From the NCBI GenBank assembly GCA_036245805.1, contig BTRK01000004.1, forward strand, positions 17,670,001 to 17,734,000: a DNA stretch of 64,000 bases, given 5' to 3'. Numbering within the stretch: the first letter of the stretch is position 1; the number at the start of each line of letters is the position of its first letter. This DNA comes from Pristionchus mayeri (lineage: Eukaryota; Nematoda; Chromadorea; Rhabditida; Neodiplogasteridae). Made by a program: the position numbers and the translations under genes. Below, piece by piece: positions 10,543 through 21,910 of the stretch. The notes below the pieces were generated by a model, which saw nothing but the letters and a program-made list of their open reading frames with translations, was not told the origin of the DNA and did no database searches.

Positions 10543-11772
10543 CGATGGCCATCGATCCCGAACTGCGCACGCTGTTCACGCAGCAGCAGAAGTCGATCGA
10601 TAACCTGACCGAACTTGTTCGTTTCCTTGTCGGTCACCTCGTCAAGTCGGGGACTTTCCTACTTCCGTACTAGGCTCCGCCCCCTGCCCACGCCCACATT
10701 TCGATTACCTAACAATAAGCAGACAAAGTCTAAGCCTAAGCAGTCTAAGCCGATCACTATGCACGTAAAAACTGTGCTTAAGTGGGTGAAGCCAGACCCT
10801 GAGCAATCCTATGATGAGGGAGGAGAGGAGAGGGCGGAGCCTAGTACGGAAGTAGGAATGTGCCTCAAGTCGCCCCCCGCGATTTCTTCCTCTCTCGATC
10901 TCAAGGCTGCCATGGCCTCTGTCCTCTCTCAGAAGGACACGCTGGACGGCAAGGCCACTCGGGCGGTTCTTGTGAACGTCCCCGAGGGAGAGAACGAAGA
11001 GGATACGGTAAGTAAGGACAAAGAGCTCCTGCTGAGGATCTTTCGAGAGATCAACAATCCTCAGCTGAGCAAAATACTCGACCAGGATCAGGTATCTTTC
11101 TTCCGGCACCCTCAGGTAAGAAGAGAGAATAGTACTCATCCACGGATAATCAAGATCCAGCTGGATAATGCCGCCTCTTGCACGCTGTTCCTGACTGAGG
11201 CGATCCGTGTTAAATGCGGTCGTCTCACTGGATCCACTCGTGCTTACATACGCCCGGACTACACGATGGACCAGCTCTATCTCGAGCGAAAGCTGAAGAG
11301 AGAGGCGTACGAGAAAAATGTGGAATCTGGTCAGATCAGATTCGTGGTGAGGAATCTGAAAATCGTTCAGCTGCGAGAGTGTAGGGATCTCCCTCAAGGT
11401 ATGAAGGATGAGATCGAGAAGAGAGCTACCTCAGCCAGAGAGAGTGCACCGTCCCTTTTCTCGTCTCTCTCCCACCTTCCCCACTCCTTCCCTTTCAATC
11501 CCCTGTTCTCAGATAGAAGTCAGGCTTCTTCTCGTTCTCGTGGTAGATCGAGTCATCGTGGTGGTCGTGGTCGTGGGAGTGCCTCTGTGTCAGTCCCTGG
11601 TTCTCAGTCCCGTCGACGTGCTCGTCCGTCGTCTGGTGGAGTGCCTGGTGAGCCCGCTCCCAAAGCCTCCCACATCCTCTCTCCTCCCCCTTCGCTCGAC
11701 GATTCCTCCTCGTCTACCGTTACTGTCGTTTCCCCCTCTCACAACATAGGCCACACAATCAAAGCCAGCTAG
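10543..11772 (+). pseudogene. LINE ORF1 (nucleic-acid-binding protein), rearranged
   Basis: The first ATG (10543, MAIDPELRTLFTQQQKSIDN) runs into a stop at 10672-10674. An overlapping frame carries the rest to 11772. The body has ATRAVLVNVPEGENEED and, later, RPDYTMDQLYLERKLKREA followed by FVVRNLKIVQL. These are the RPD-T-x-(5)-L-x(1,2)-R and VVRDL patterns common in ORF1 proteins of nematode CR1/jockey-like elements. The C-terminus is rich in Ser, Pro, Arg and Gly. A 29-bp inverted repeat flanks the break (see findings). Confidence 0.65.
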
Positions 11773-11949
11773 GTCGTTCCTCTAGGGGTCTCTCAGTCCA
11801 ATCCTTCCCTCTCTTTCTCTGCGCTCTCTTCACCCCAGCGTACTCTCTCGCCTCTCCCTTCCTCTTCCCCTATCCCTCACTCATCTCCCCATCGCGTCTG
11901 TTTCCCTCCCCCAACCAGCCTTGTCTCTTCTGACTCCAATAATCACTCT

Positions 11950-14480
11950 CGTTCAATTAAATGCTCGTTGATTAATTGTCGCTCTGTGCTTTCTAAGATC
12001 CACACTCTAGAACAGTATGCTCTCTCTTCAGACCTTTCCATCCTGAACCTAACTGAAACCTGGGCTTCTCCCCTTACTTTAACTGACGCGATGCTTTCCT
12101 TTGACCGATACGTAGTATACAGATCCGATCGAGATCTTTCCACACCAGGTGGAGGAGTCGCCATTCTCATAGATAGCACTCCCTTCTTCCTTGATCTCCT
12201 CCCGATCCTTTTCTGCTTACTGTCAACTAGTTTCTTGTCAGGTCATCCTTACTCCTCACATCTCCCTAATCTTTATTTGTGTCTATCGTAGTCCGTCGTG
12301 TAGTATTGAGTCCTTTAACGAGTGTCTAGAGTATATCTATGATCTGAACTGTTCTCATCTCTCCCCATTATCCTAGTTGGTGACTTTAACTGTAAGGAAG
12401 TCGATTTGTCTTCTCTCTCCCTCTCATCGACCAGTCCTCATTCCCATGCTCTCCTCTCTTTCTCCCAGTCCCTTCCTCTCTGCCAACTTGTCTCATCACT
12501 CACTCGTAATCTGAATACTCTAGATCTTGTCTTTACCTCACATGCTCATCTAGTTACTGATTGTGTTGTTTTACCCCCACTCCCATCTCTAGATCATTCC
12601 ATTATCCAATTCTCCCTTCCCATCTCTCTTCCTTCCTCCATGCATCCACCCCGTAGAGATTACAGTCGAGTCGATTGGAGTGCGATCTGCTCTCAGATTG
12701 ACTCTGTCGACTGGACCTCTCTACTATCCTCCTCGTCCGATCCCGATTCTCTCTACTCTAGTTTCCTCGAGATTGTTCATTAAATCATAGACAGCTTGGT
12801 GCCACTTCGATCTTTCAATCGAAAGCGTATCCGATTCTCCTCTCGCTCTATTCGCCTTTTACGTAAATGTAGGAAGTCGTACAGGAGACGATCCTTCACT
12901 GACTATTTCTCGACCTGTCGCTCACTTAAACAATCGATTAAGCACACCGCTAGGAGTAGAGAAAACCGTCTAGTGAAATCAAACAACCTCAAAGCTTTCT
13001 TCTCTTATGCAAGTACACGTATTAAAGATCAATCCGATACTATCCCTACACTAGTCTCTCCCGACGGTTCTCTCTGTGTTTCTGACATATCTAAGGCGTG
13101 TGAACTAGCTCGACAATTTACTGCTTCGTATAATAGCTCCTCTCTGCCTGTCCCTCCTTCTTGCACTCTTTCGTCCCCCACGTCTATTGATTACGTCGAC
13201 ATTTCGCCTCTCCTCGTAGCGAAGTTTCTCTCTCGTCTCCCACCCCGCTCATCCACTTCTCCCGATCACATCCCCTACATCTTCCTTAAACGTACTGCCC
13301 CACATATTTGCATCCCTCTCTCCATCTTGTTCAATAGATTCTTACTCCATGGCACTTCTCCCTCCATTTGGAAAACTGCCAAAGTCAAGGCAATCTATAA
13401 GCGCAAAGGACCCAAAAATTCTGCCACCTCTTATCGACCCATCTCACTCACTTGCTCGTCGTCCAAAGTTATGGAAAGAATCGTAGGCGAGACTCTTTGG
13501 AACTACCTTTCCGATAACAATCTCATTTCCCCCTACCAACATGGTTTCCGCCCGCGTAGATCGTGCACCTCCGCACTTCTTAACTCTTTCTCTCAATGGC
13601 ACTCTGCACTTAACGATGGCCACTACATTTCTGTTGCATTTATCGATTTCTCACGTGCCTTTGACTCTATCCCGATCGACTTACTCATCCACAAATGTTC
13701 ACTTCTAGGCATTTGTGGATCCTCTTATCATGGATTCGTTCGTTCTTACTCGGTAGATCACAATCTGTCTCAATCAATACCTCTTCCTCCCCCTCATTTC
13801 CTGCCCCCTCAGGAGTGCGCCAAGGCTCTGTCTTAGGGCCTCTTCTCTTTTCCCTGTACATCAGTGACTTACCCTCCTTACTCCCTCCTAACGTTCACTG
13901 TATTCTCTATGCTGATGATGTTAAACTTTGGGCTTACTCTGACCCTGCTTCTCTCCAATCCTCTCTTGATATCCTGTTTAAGTGGTCCACCGACTGGGGC
14001 CTTACCGTATCCCTCACTAAGACCGAAACTATGCTAATAGGAGGATCACATCCTCCCTCCACATTTTCTCTTAATGGCACCTCTCTTCCAACCGTTTCCC
14101 AGTTTACTGATCTAGGAGTCATCTATTCCAATAAACTAGAGTTTAGTGCACACATATCTAGTAAGATTTCAATGGCCCGCTCTCGTTGCTCTTACATCCT
14201 AAGAACTTTTGTCTCCAAAAATCCCAAGCTCTATTCTCGTCTATTTGTTCCATACGTTAGCCCTATTCTCGAATATTGCTCTGAACTTTGGTCCCCCCAG
14301 AGTAGAGATCTATCTAATAGCATCGAAAACGTGTTCAGCGTAAATTCACCAAATTCGTACTCCTAAAATGTGGCATCGCTGACAGGTCTTATCCTAACCG
14401 TTTGCGTTACTTTCAATCAGAACCGTTAGGATACCGTCGCTCCATTATTGACTTAGCATTCATATACAAAGTGATTCATT
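11950..14480 (+). pseudogene. LINE ORF2 (endonuclease and reverse transcriptase), broken
   Basis: Endonuclease pieces are LINCRSVLSKI, LNLTETW, GGGVAIL, VGDFN and LDHSII, the order of an APE-type EEP domain. Reverse-transcriptase blocks follow: TSYRPISLTCSSSKVMERIV, QHGFRPRRSC, AFIDFSRAFDSIP, GVRQGSVLGPLLFSLYISDL, ILYADDVKLW and LTKTETMLIG. The FYADD-type catalytic pair is intact. The frame is broken at least four times: shifts near 12220-12290, 12376 and 13740-13800, and a TAA at 12781-12783. The clade looks CR1/jockey-like. Confidence 0.9.
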
Positions 14481-14757
14481 CAGATGTTGACATAGGCTAG
14501 ACGCCCCAATCTCTTCCAATTACGTAAATACCACTCCACATCCACTCTCTACCACTCATTCCTCACCAATAGAGTTGTAACACTGTGGAATCGTATACCT
14601 AATAATATTGTTATCTCTAGAAATAGTGATTTATTCTCGCTCAGAGTTAAAACTATTCATAATATTGATTACTCCTCGTATCTCTAATTCATTCTCATTT
14701 GTAATTGATCGTATCCCCTTTGTCATCTAGATATGACATCGTATTATCATGCTTATA

Positions 14758-16745
14758 AGAGAGGAATCGCGAGAGAATCGACCACGACGCGGCGGTAGGA
14801 ATAAAGTTGGTCCTATCCTGAAACAAATTTGGTTACAAGTACTTCAAATGATGCTCTTTCAAACTGCGTCGTCAGAATTTCGATATCTGTCGTCATCGTC
14901 GAGATTCAGAAGGCCAAAGATGGAACTATCACTTTTCGACATTCAAATCCAGCTCACTTGAATGATCATACTTTCCTTTATAATAAGATAGAAGGCCGTT
15001 ATTTTTTTACAAAGATAGGTACCATCATTGGCTATAACTTTCATGTTGACGTCATCATTCCTGGACCTTACCCTGGTCAGGGGCGGTCGGGTGTACCAAA
15101 AGTTTCGTAACTTTGGAAATCGGAAAAACGTTTTGAGTTTTCATGCTTAAGTTGTAGTACATATATGTGCCTCACTTCGCCCCAAAAATGAGCAAAATCG
15201 GGGTATAGAAAAAAAAGGGGGGCGCACTTTCGTGATGCGACCCCAAAATGAGTTACGGACTCGAATACTTCCGTATCTTCAATTAGCCATATTTATACTC
15301 AGAATCATCCAAAATCCTCCAAAACAACATTTAAAATTGTTTCCTCCCATATCATAACACTGTCATTGGTCATAAATGCTCACATGACCCAAAACTTCAA
15401 AATCGATATTTTGACCTATTCCAACTTGGGGGTGGGCCCTAATGCACTAAATGGGTTTCAAGCAATGCAGAAATGTCCCTCTAAACTATTCCAAGAAAGG
15501 GGGCATCTGTAAATGTGATTTTTCATCCGAGGAATTGAAGGAAAAGCGTAAAACTGTACATTATGTCAAAGTAGTCATAGAGATTCGGTTTATGGCTAGA
15601 AATGTAGAGCAGAAAGAGCTAAACATTTCATCTGTTGAAAGTGAATCTATATCTTTTCGCTTACGCGAGCTACAGAGCCTAGAAGATGAGAAGAAACGTG
15701 CTAGAATCCCCCCAGAGCGCGTGCTCTAACCGTCTGGCGCTCTCGCCGTCTGACCTCTCCCTCCCCCCCTATTTAGCGCTCCCCCGCGCGCCTCTTCCGT
15801 CGTTTTCTGCCATCTTCTAAGCTCTGTAGCACGCTTCAACGAGAAGATAGAGACTCACTTTCAACAGATGAAATGTTTAGCTCTTTCTGCTCTACATTTC
15901 TAGCCATAAATCGAATCTCTATGACTACTTTGACATAATGTACAGTTTTGCGCTTTTCCTTCAATTCCTCGGATGAAAAATCACATTTACAGATGCCCCC
16001 TTTCTTGGAATAGTTTAGAGGGACATTTATGCATTGCTTGAAACCCATTTAGTGCATTAGGGCCCACCCCCAAGTTGGAATAGGTCAAAATATCGATTTT
16101 GAAGTTTTGGGTCATGTGAGCATTTATGACCAATGACAGTGTTATGATATGGGAGGAAACAATTTTAAATGTTGTTTTGGAGGATTTTGGATGATTCTGA
16201 GTATAAATATGGCTAATTGAAGATACGGAAGTATTCGAGTCCGTAACTCATTTTGGGGTCGCATCACGAAAGTGCGCCCCCTTTTTTTTCTATACCCCGA
16301 TTTTGCTCATTTTTGGGGAGAAGTGAGGCACATATATGTACTACAACTTAAGCATGAAAACTCAAAAAGTTTTTCCGATTTCCAAAGTTACTTAACTTTT
16401 TGTACACCCGACCGCCCTTGACCAGGGTGAGGTCCAGGAATGATGACGTCAACATGAAAGTTATAGCCAATGATGGTACCTATCTTTGTAAAAAAAGAAC
16501 AGCCTTCTATCGTTATTTTAAAGGAAAGTATGATCATTCAAGTGAGCGCGATTTGAATGTCGAAAAGTGATAGTTCCATCTTTGGCCTTCTGAATCTCGA
16601 CGATGACGATAGATATCGAAATTCTGACGACGCAGTTTGAAAGAGCATCATTTGAAGTACTTGTCACCAAATTTGTTTCAGGATAGGACCAAATTTATTC
16701 CTACCGCCGCTCGCGCCCCTCAAATGGTCGATTCTCTCGCGATTA
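14758..16745. repeat. Foldback element, 2 kb
   Basis: Arms of about 930 bp (14758-15688 and 15808-16745) are inverse copies with few differences. The roughly 120-bp GC-rich spacer is not repeated. The sequence TTATAAG lies just outside both ends. Both arms encode the mirror-image peptide GFKQC-NVPLNYSKKGG, which is a consequence of the palindrome rather than a gene. Confidence 0.93.
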
Positions 16746-16798
16746 TAAGTTGCCTGTAACATTTACTCTTAATCATCCTATCATATAGCATGATAAAG

Positions 16799-16799
16799 A

Positions 16800-16880
<81 letters not shown>
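16799..16880. repeat. (ATT)n microsatellite
   Basis: Uninterrupted ATT triplets over about 82 bases. I infer that it is the expanded 3' tail of the retrotransposon, because the preceding ATCATATAGCATGATAAAGA resembles a LINE 3' end. Confidence 0.9.
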
Positions 16881-16884
16881 TTCT

Positions 16885-17929
16885 CTGAAGGGTGGGAACT
16901 GCATTTCGTTCGTTTAGTTTTAGCGATGGTTTGTGTTAAAAACCCAAAATCATGGTAATTTCGCTAGTTTTCATATATCATTGTTTTTCCACGAAATGGT
17001 ACTGGATCAATCGGGTCCAGACCAATAATTGTAATGACCTAACACTACATCAAATAATGCCCAAGTGGTGTTTGATACATGAGAAGCATTCACAAGAAAA
17101 TATATGTAAAATATCTTGTATCGAAACTTTTGCACCAACCTAATAATTGCACGTAATTTCTTGTAATTTAATCGATCTTGGAAATTTTGAATTCAAAAAT
17201 GACACGTACTCCAACTGTTCATGTTCACAGATGTTTCAGAAGTATTCGGCTACATTAGCTTTCGATGTCAGCTGTCGATGCTTGAGAAGCGATACCTCAC
17301 TCGATCTTTCTACACTCTCTGATCACTCAAGAGACGGTGACCCGAATTGCGAACTCTGTATAGTTGTGTGCGACCATATTCACACAATGTTCGCTCGATT
17401 TTATGCATAATCCTTGACATTGAGAGGTGCTTAATTTCACAGTCATACGGAAATTCAGAGGCTTTCTCGGCTCTCTCTCTCTCTTTTCCTTTTTTTATGA
17501 GAAATAAAGATACAATGCACGGCAGTTGTGTATGAGCTAACGCATGGGTTTACGGTGCTGGCTTTACTCATTATATTTTTCCCAACAGGCATTACAGTCA
17601 GGGGAGAAGACATCCCGTGAACGCATTACATCGTGGTGTCCCAGTGCGGTCTTGATCGGAAAACATTTTGATAGCAAAATATGATTGTTATTGCGTGAAA
17701 TGACTTCCTTCCAAACGTGAAAAATCATTAGTAAAGCGATGTTTTTCTGAGATAACGCAGAACAGTCAGTGATCAATTATTCGCACCTGGTGCTAGTTGG
17801 TATCTGTTGCTAAGCCAATTGCCCCGCTTTCGAGTGGCTCGCAATTCATTATCTCTAATGTATACGTTATATGCATAAGTAATTTGTTAAATATTCGCTG
17901 CTTTAGAGTAGCTAATTTCAAACATTCAG
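16885..17929. other. Intergenic with a solo mariner terminus
   Basis: No gene was recognised. At 17122-17143 the sequence ACTTTTGCACCAACCTAATA matches the terminal inverted repeat of a mariner. I found no partner repeat, so this is a solo end. Confidence 0.5.
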
Positions 17930-19497
17930 ATGCATCCTCTTTCCGATTCTGCCTTTTTCTTCACTTATAAAAATTCTACTCTATGGATACCTTTCATAAT
18001 CACGCCAAGTTACTTGCCGTCCATCATCCATCCTTACTATGGAATTTGGGTCCTTTTCGAGGTAGACAACACTCCGAATTAATTCTGAAGCTTTGTATCA
18101 GTTACTCGGGCATGTCTTCACCACTGTTGCAATAACAATTGATATTTACATTGTGTGGAAGGTAAATTATCAAGAACAGAGTTGACTGATGATTTGGTTC
18201 GTAGGCAAACGCAACCCATCTTAACTTGCAAATCTTAAATTTCTACGGAGCTTTTGCTGGAATGATCATATTATTCACACGGACTATCTTTATAATATTT
18301 GAAGCTAATATATTCAGCACGAATGGTAAGTTTCAGACTTCGAAATACTATTTTATGAAATACCTTTTTCAACAGAATTTTCGGACTGCATTGTTCTACT
18401 TTCATTTGTATCTCATTTCGGATGGGTCTGCTTGCTGAATTGCGTGATATACTTTACCATCGAGAGGTATATACGTTTTATTTATTGCATAATACGTATA
18501 CATCATGTAAATATTCAGATATATGGCACTAAAATATTCTTCTGACTACGAGACGAATAAGAGGTTGTGGATATCAATTTCGCTCATGGCAGGGAACGCA
18601 CTGTTTGCGACAGTTTTCGCCTATCTGCTGCTATTTAGTGAGACGAGTAATGTTTATGAAATCACTTTTGTTATGAGATTTAATCAACGGCGAGCAATAC
18701 TCTCTAATCCTTTTCGGCCTGACCATTACAAGCTGCGCGGTGAGCGGATAAAGAAACATGCGATGTAACTTGGGAAAAATTAAGATGTTTTCCCAAATCT
18801 CATTGCGAAATGTGGAGGAGAACAAGAAAGTGGCGTCATTTCATGGAGATTATACCGTGAGTCGACGGTGGCAAGTGATAGATAACGTGAGGATGGCACA
18901 GGTTCGATATTTTATTACTTAAATTCCCATGATCAATTCGGTTATCCCTTGAGATACGTGATACATTTTCAGGAACTTCGCATAATAATCTACGGATGTT
19001 CTGTGCAGGTTTCTCTGTACTTGCCTACCTTCTTTTTGCCCATAATGCTCCTCGGTGAGTGTGCAACAGAAATGTTAATGAGCAAGAAACGAAGCTAAAC
19101 ATAAAAATAAATCCTTTTATTATAAAAAATAAACAAATTGTTGTGTCAACAATTTAGATAAGAAAGCTGAATGGGTCTCCACTCTCGAGCTTCAGAAGGC
19201 GATCATCCAACTTGTTTTCTCATAGTTTGCTCATTTTACTTTCAATTAAGTACAGTAAAATTGCAGTGGATGCGGCATTGGTTTTCTCTTCGCAGTATTT
19301 TGCAAAACGCACCATCGCGAATTCGCGAAATCGATGATCTATAGGGGAGACAAAGTTCAGTAAGTAAATAATTGCATCATCGATAACGACGAACAAATTC
19401 CAGGAAGATAGCTCCTGTGACAACAGCGGTGCAATCAATTGATGAATACTTTGATTCTCTCAAAAACTCATGGGAAATGTGCTCTGATAAAGTATAA
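17930..19497 (+). CDS. Sre-like seven-transmembrane chemoreceptor (gene S0)
   Basis: The ATG (17930) follows TTCAG directly, a likely trans-splice site. Exons encode hydrophobic segments in order: LGHVFTTVAITIDIYIVWK, ILNFYGAFAGMIILFTRTIF, VSHFGWVCLLNCVIYFTIER, RLWISISLMAGNALF, an intracellular loop with YTVSRRWQVIDNVRMAQ, then IIIYGCSVQVSLYLPTFFLP, and a C-terminus with KTHHREFAKSMIYRGDKVQ. ERYMALKYSSDYETNKR after TM3 is like the Sre family ER-x-A-x3-x-Y-E pattern. The tail carries YFDSLKNSWE, the pattern shared with the next three genes. Two boundaries (after 18061 and near 19200) are uncertain. Confidence 0.7.
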
Positions 19498-19642
19498 AAC
19501 AATTATTTTGTTGGCGACGTTCTAAATGGTTTACTGAATACTTGAAAAATGTGTCTCTAGTATATATGTGCTAGGTTATTTATCAGTGTCTGAATCTACA
19601 GTGAAAACGCCTGAGAATGATGCATTGTCTGGATATCAGTTC

Positions 19643-19894
19643 TGAAAGGGGGAGTAAATGCAAACGCGCGCCCGGTTGGAATATGTTGCACCTAGGGACG
19701 GACTCTCTTCAAGTCGCATGCTATCTCGTCCCTTCCCTGAGCTTTCCCTGATCTGGCTCCCAGCCAAGTAGCTATAACTCTGTTCGGAATGGAGATAGCA
19801 ATGTGAACATTTCGGAACTTCTTATAGTTGTGGAGCTCTAGGCCGTGCATATGATAGCTTCAAAAATTGAATTTTGAGTTTACTCCTCCTTTAA
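19643..19894. mobile_element. TTAA MITE, copy 1
   Basis: A 252-bp element with internal landmark GCAAACGCGCGCCCGGTTGG and right terminus TTTACTCCTCCTTTAA. The left end is slightly eroded (GAAAGGGGGAGTAAA). It belongs to the same family as the copies at 47473 and 61519, and sits between two receptor genes. Confidence 0.9.
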
Positions 19895-19995
19895 CGATGT
19901 GAGCAGGCTTCTCATTCTATTTTGCTATTGGGTTCGCCTCAATTTCTCGTTCTAGCATTATGCTAAATGCTATCGATGAAGAGTGCTTAATATTT

Positions 19996-21660
19996 ATGCG
20001 ACGATTGCGCGGAGACCTTAGGCACCCATCAGAGATAATGTCACTGCACGATGTCTTGTATTCTTGTCTTGGCTACCGTATCAGCATCGCACCTATGGAC
20101 GGACTCCCCATCGCTTACATCATTTTAAACTTCATTGCTATTATCCTGCACGTTATTTACATTCCACTAGCAGTAACCGTAATATTGGCAGTTCAATCGT
20201 CACAACTTCACCCGAACTGCAAGTGAGAAGTTCGTATCTTGTACTTGTATACTAAAATAGCTTATTCAAGATTTCTGCTCTCTTTATGGGGAGCGAGTTA
20301 TCTAACTCAGTTTATTACTCATTCGGCTCTGTTTTTCGTGAATATTTCCATGCTATCACCCCCACTGGCTGTTGATGATCCATGTAAGAATAACTACTCA
20401 CATTACATAAAAAAATAATTTAGTCATTACAAATTGCAGTACTTCGCGGCTACCTTATTAGTATTGGAGCGGCAGCTCAATTGTTCTACGAATGCCTCGA
20501 AATCATGATAGCCTCTGAACGGATCTGCTCTTCCGTACGCCCTGCTGAGTACCACCTTTCTGCACGGAACCATCGAGTGCTAATCCCACTCGTTGCACTG
20601 GCAGTATTCGCTGCACTCGGCCAAGGTTTCGTTTGCAAAGGTGTATTTTTTCTCAATTTCCAGAAAAAATACCCTTTTCAGCTCATATTCATATTATTAT
20701 TGCAATCGACATATGTTTCCTCGAAATGTGTTCTTTATCGGTGTGTTGTTTCAAATTGCCATTCATTTATATGATTTATAGATGAACTACACGGCAGTGA
20801 AATACTGTGGACGAAGAAGTGCGGAGCTGACTGGAACATCGAGTGTAAACGCCCGCTATCAAGTAAGCGGGTGTGACATTTTTTTTTCAAATTTCGGTGC
20901 GTTTTCAGGTAAAAGAAGCGTTCGAACTAGCAATTGTAATGCAGCGTGCTTATTTGGCAACTTTTGTCGCGAAAGTAAGCAACGAGTTAGAATGAGAAAG
21001 TCTTAAATCGATATCTAAGAACTGGTAAATGCAGAGACCGATAGTAGAGTTTCGCACTATTCTAAGAAAGAAACCATTCGGATACCGATTCAAAACGATT
21101 TCAGAACCTCGTGCACATCATTGTTCTCATTGGATGCTTATACATGGATGAGTCACATGCATGCGTACCCTTGATTCTCTATCATTTTCCGTACTACATC
21201 CAGGACTTCATATACTGCCTGGTAACATCATTTATGTTCTACACACTTTGTTGGTGTTCATCCTGTATGGAGAGTCCGCAATATTCAAAGATATTTCGAA
21301 AAATAAACCAATGTTAAGGGTATTTCAACCAGCTCGGCGTTTCTGCTGATGTCACTATTGCGCAATCACCCTCGTCTGAGAATAAAGATGGAACAGATTA
21401 TATCCAAGCTCAGGTGAGTAGATCTCAAAATGTGGGCCATGACCACTTCATCTTACACACTCTCGAATTCGTGAGAGAATGAGTAATATTGAGATAATGT
21501 TGCTTTGTTTATATTCTTCCAAACTGAGCAAGCCCACAATTTTGAGCTGACTCATTTCAGATGTAGATACGATAGTAGAGTGGTGGAGGTGTTTCATCCT
21601 CCCAGCATCAGTATCACCGGAGATCTCTACTTTGAACAACTTCGAAAGTCGTGGAACTAA
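19996..21660 (+). CDS. Sra-superfamily (Sre-like) chemoreceptor (gene S1)
   Basis: About nine exons: TM1 region ending VQSSQLHPNCK (to about 20223), WGASYLTQFITHSALF, then SIGAAAQLFYECLEIMIASE with R-I-C and NHRVLIPLVALAVF (about 20440-20630), HIHIIIAIDICFLEMCSL, NYTAVKYCGRRSAELTGTS with NARYQ, KEAFELAIVMQRAYLATFV, IIVLIGCLYMDESHACVPLI, and AFLLMSLLRNHPRLRIK. It ends DLYFEQLRKSWN at 21660. A polyadenylation signal AATAAA lies near 21704. No frame break was seen. The start could be 19996 or the ATG at 20038. It would be a chemosensory GPCR on ciliated neurons. Confidence 0.75.
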
Positions 21661-21910
21661 ATTAATGGTGTTCACTCTATCCAGTATTAATTGCATATTA
21701 TGATAATAAAGCTAATTGAATTGATTCGCATTCATACTGTATTCGTTAACTCCCATTCATGTCTTATGTCATCATTTATGTCCATTACTCTTTCGCTATA
21801 TCGTCTTTCGGCCTTCCTTACGTGATATTCTAATATGTTCAGATCTCTTAGATGCTGAGGCACAATCATCTAATGCATGTTGTGCGAACGCGTATTCTCC
21901 TTTAGTCATC

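Larger units (their letters stand above)
10180..16880 (+). mobile_element. Non-LTR retrotransposon (LINE), dead, with nested foldback
   Basis: A CT-rich 5' leader (10386-10540) is followed by ORF1, then ORF2 with endonuclease and reverse transcriptase, then a 3' UTR. The 3' UTR is interrupted by a foldback (14758-16745), and I infer that it resumes to end in an (ATT)n tail at 16880. The sequence just before the foldback (ATCATGCTTATAAG) and just after it (TTATAAG) supports an insertion. The exact 5' end and target duplication were not resolved. Confidence 0.75.

Noticed and set aside
10386..10608. Ser/Leu-rich and Arg/Glu-rich ORFs at 10.2-10.7 kb as genes
   Set aside because: They are translations of a CT-rich leader on both strands with no protein-like composition.
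15451..16048. Two matching ORFs on opposite strands (GFKQC-NVPLNYSKKGG) as a conserved gene pair
   Set aside because: They are the same sequence in the two arms of a foldback; identity follows from the palindrome, not from selection.
16799..16880. CRISPR-like or satellite array
   Set aside because: Simple ATT microsatellite without spacers.
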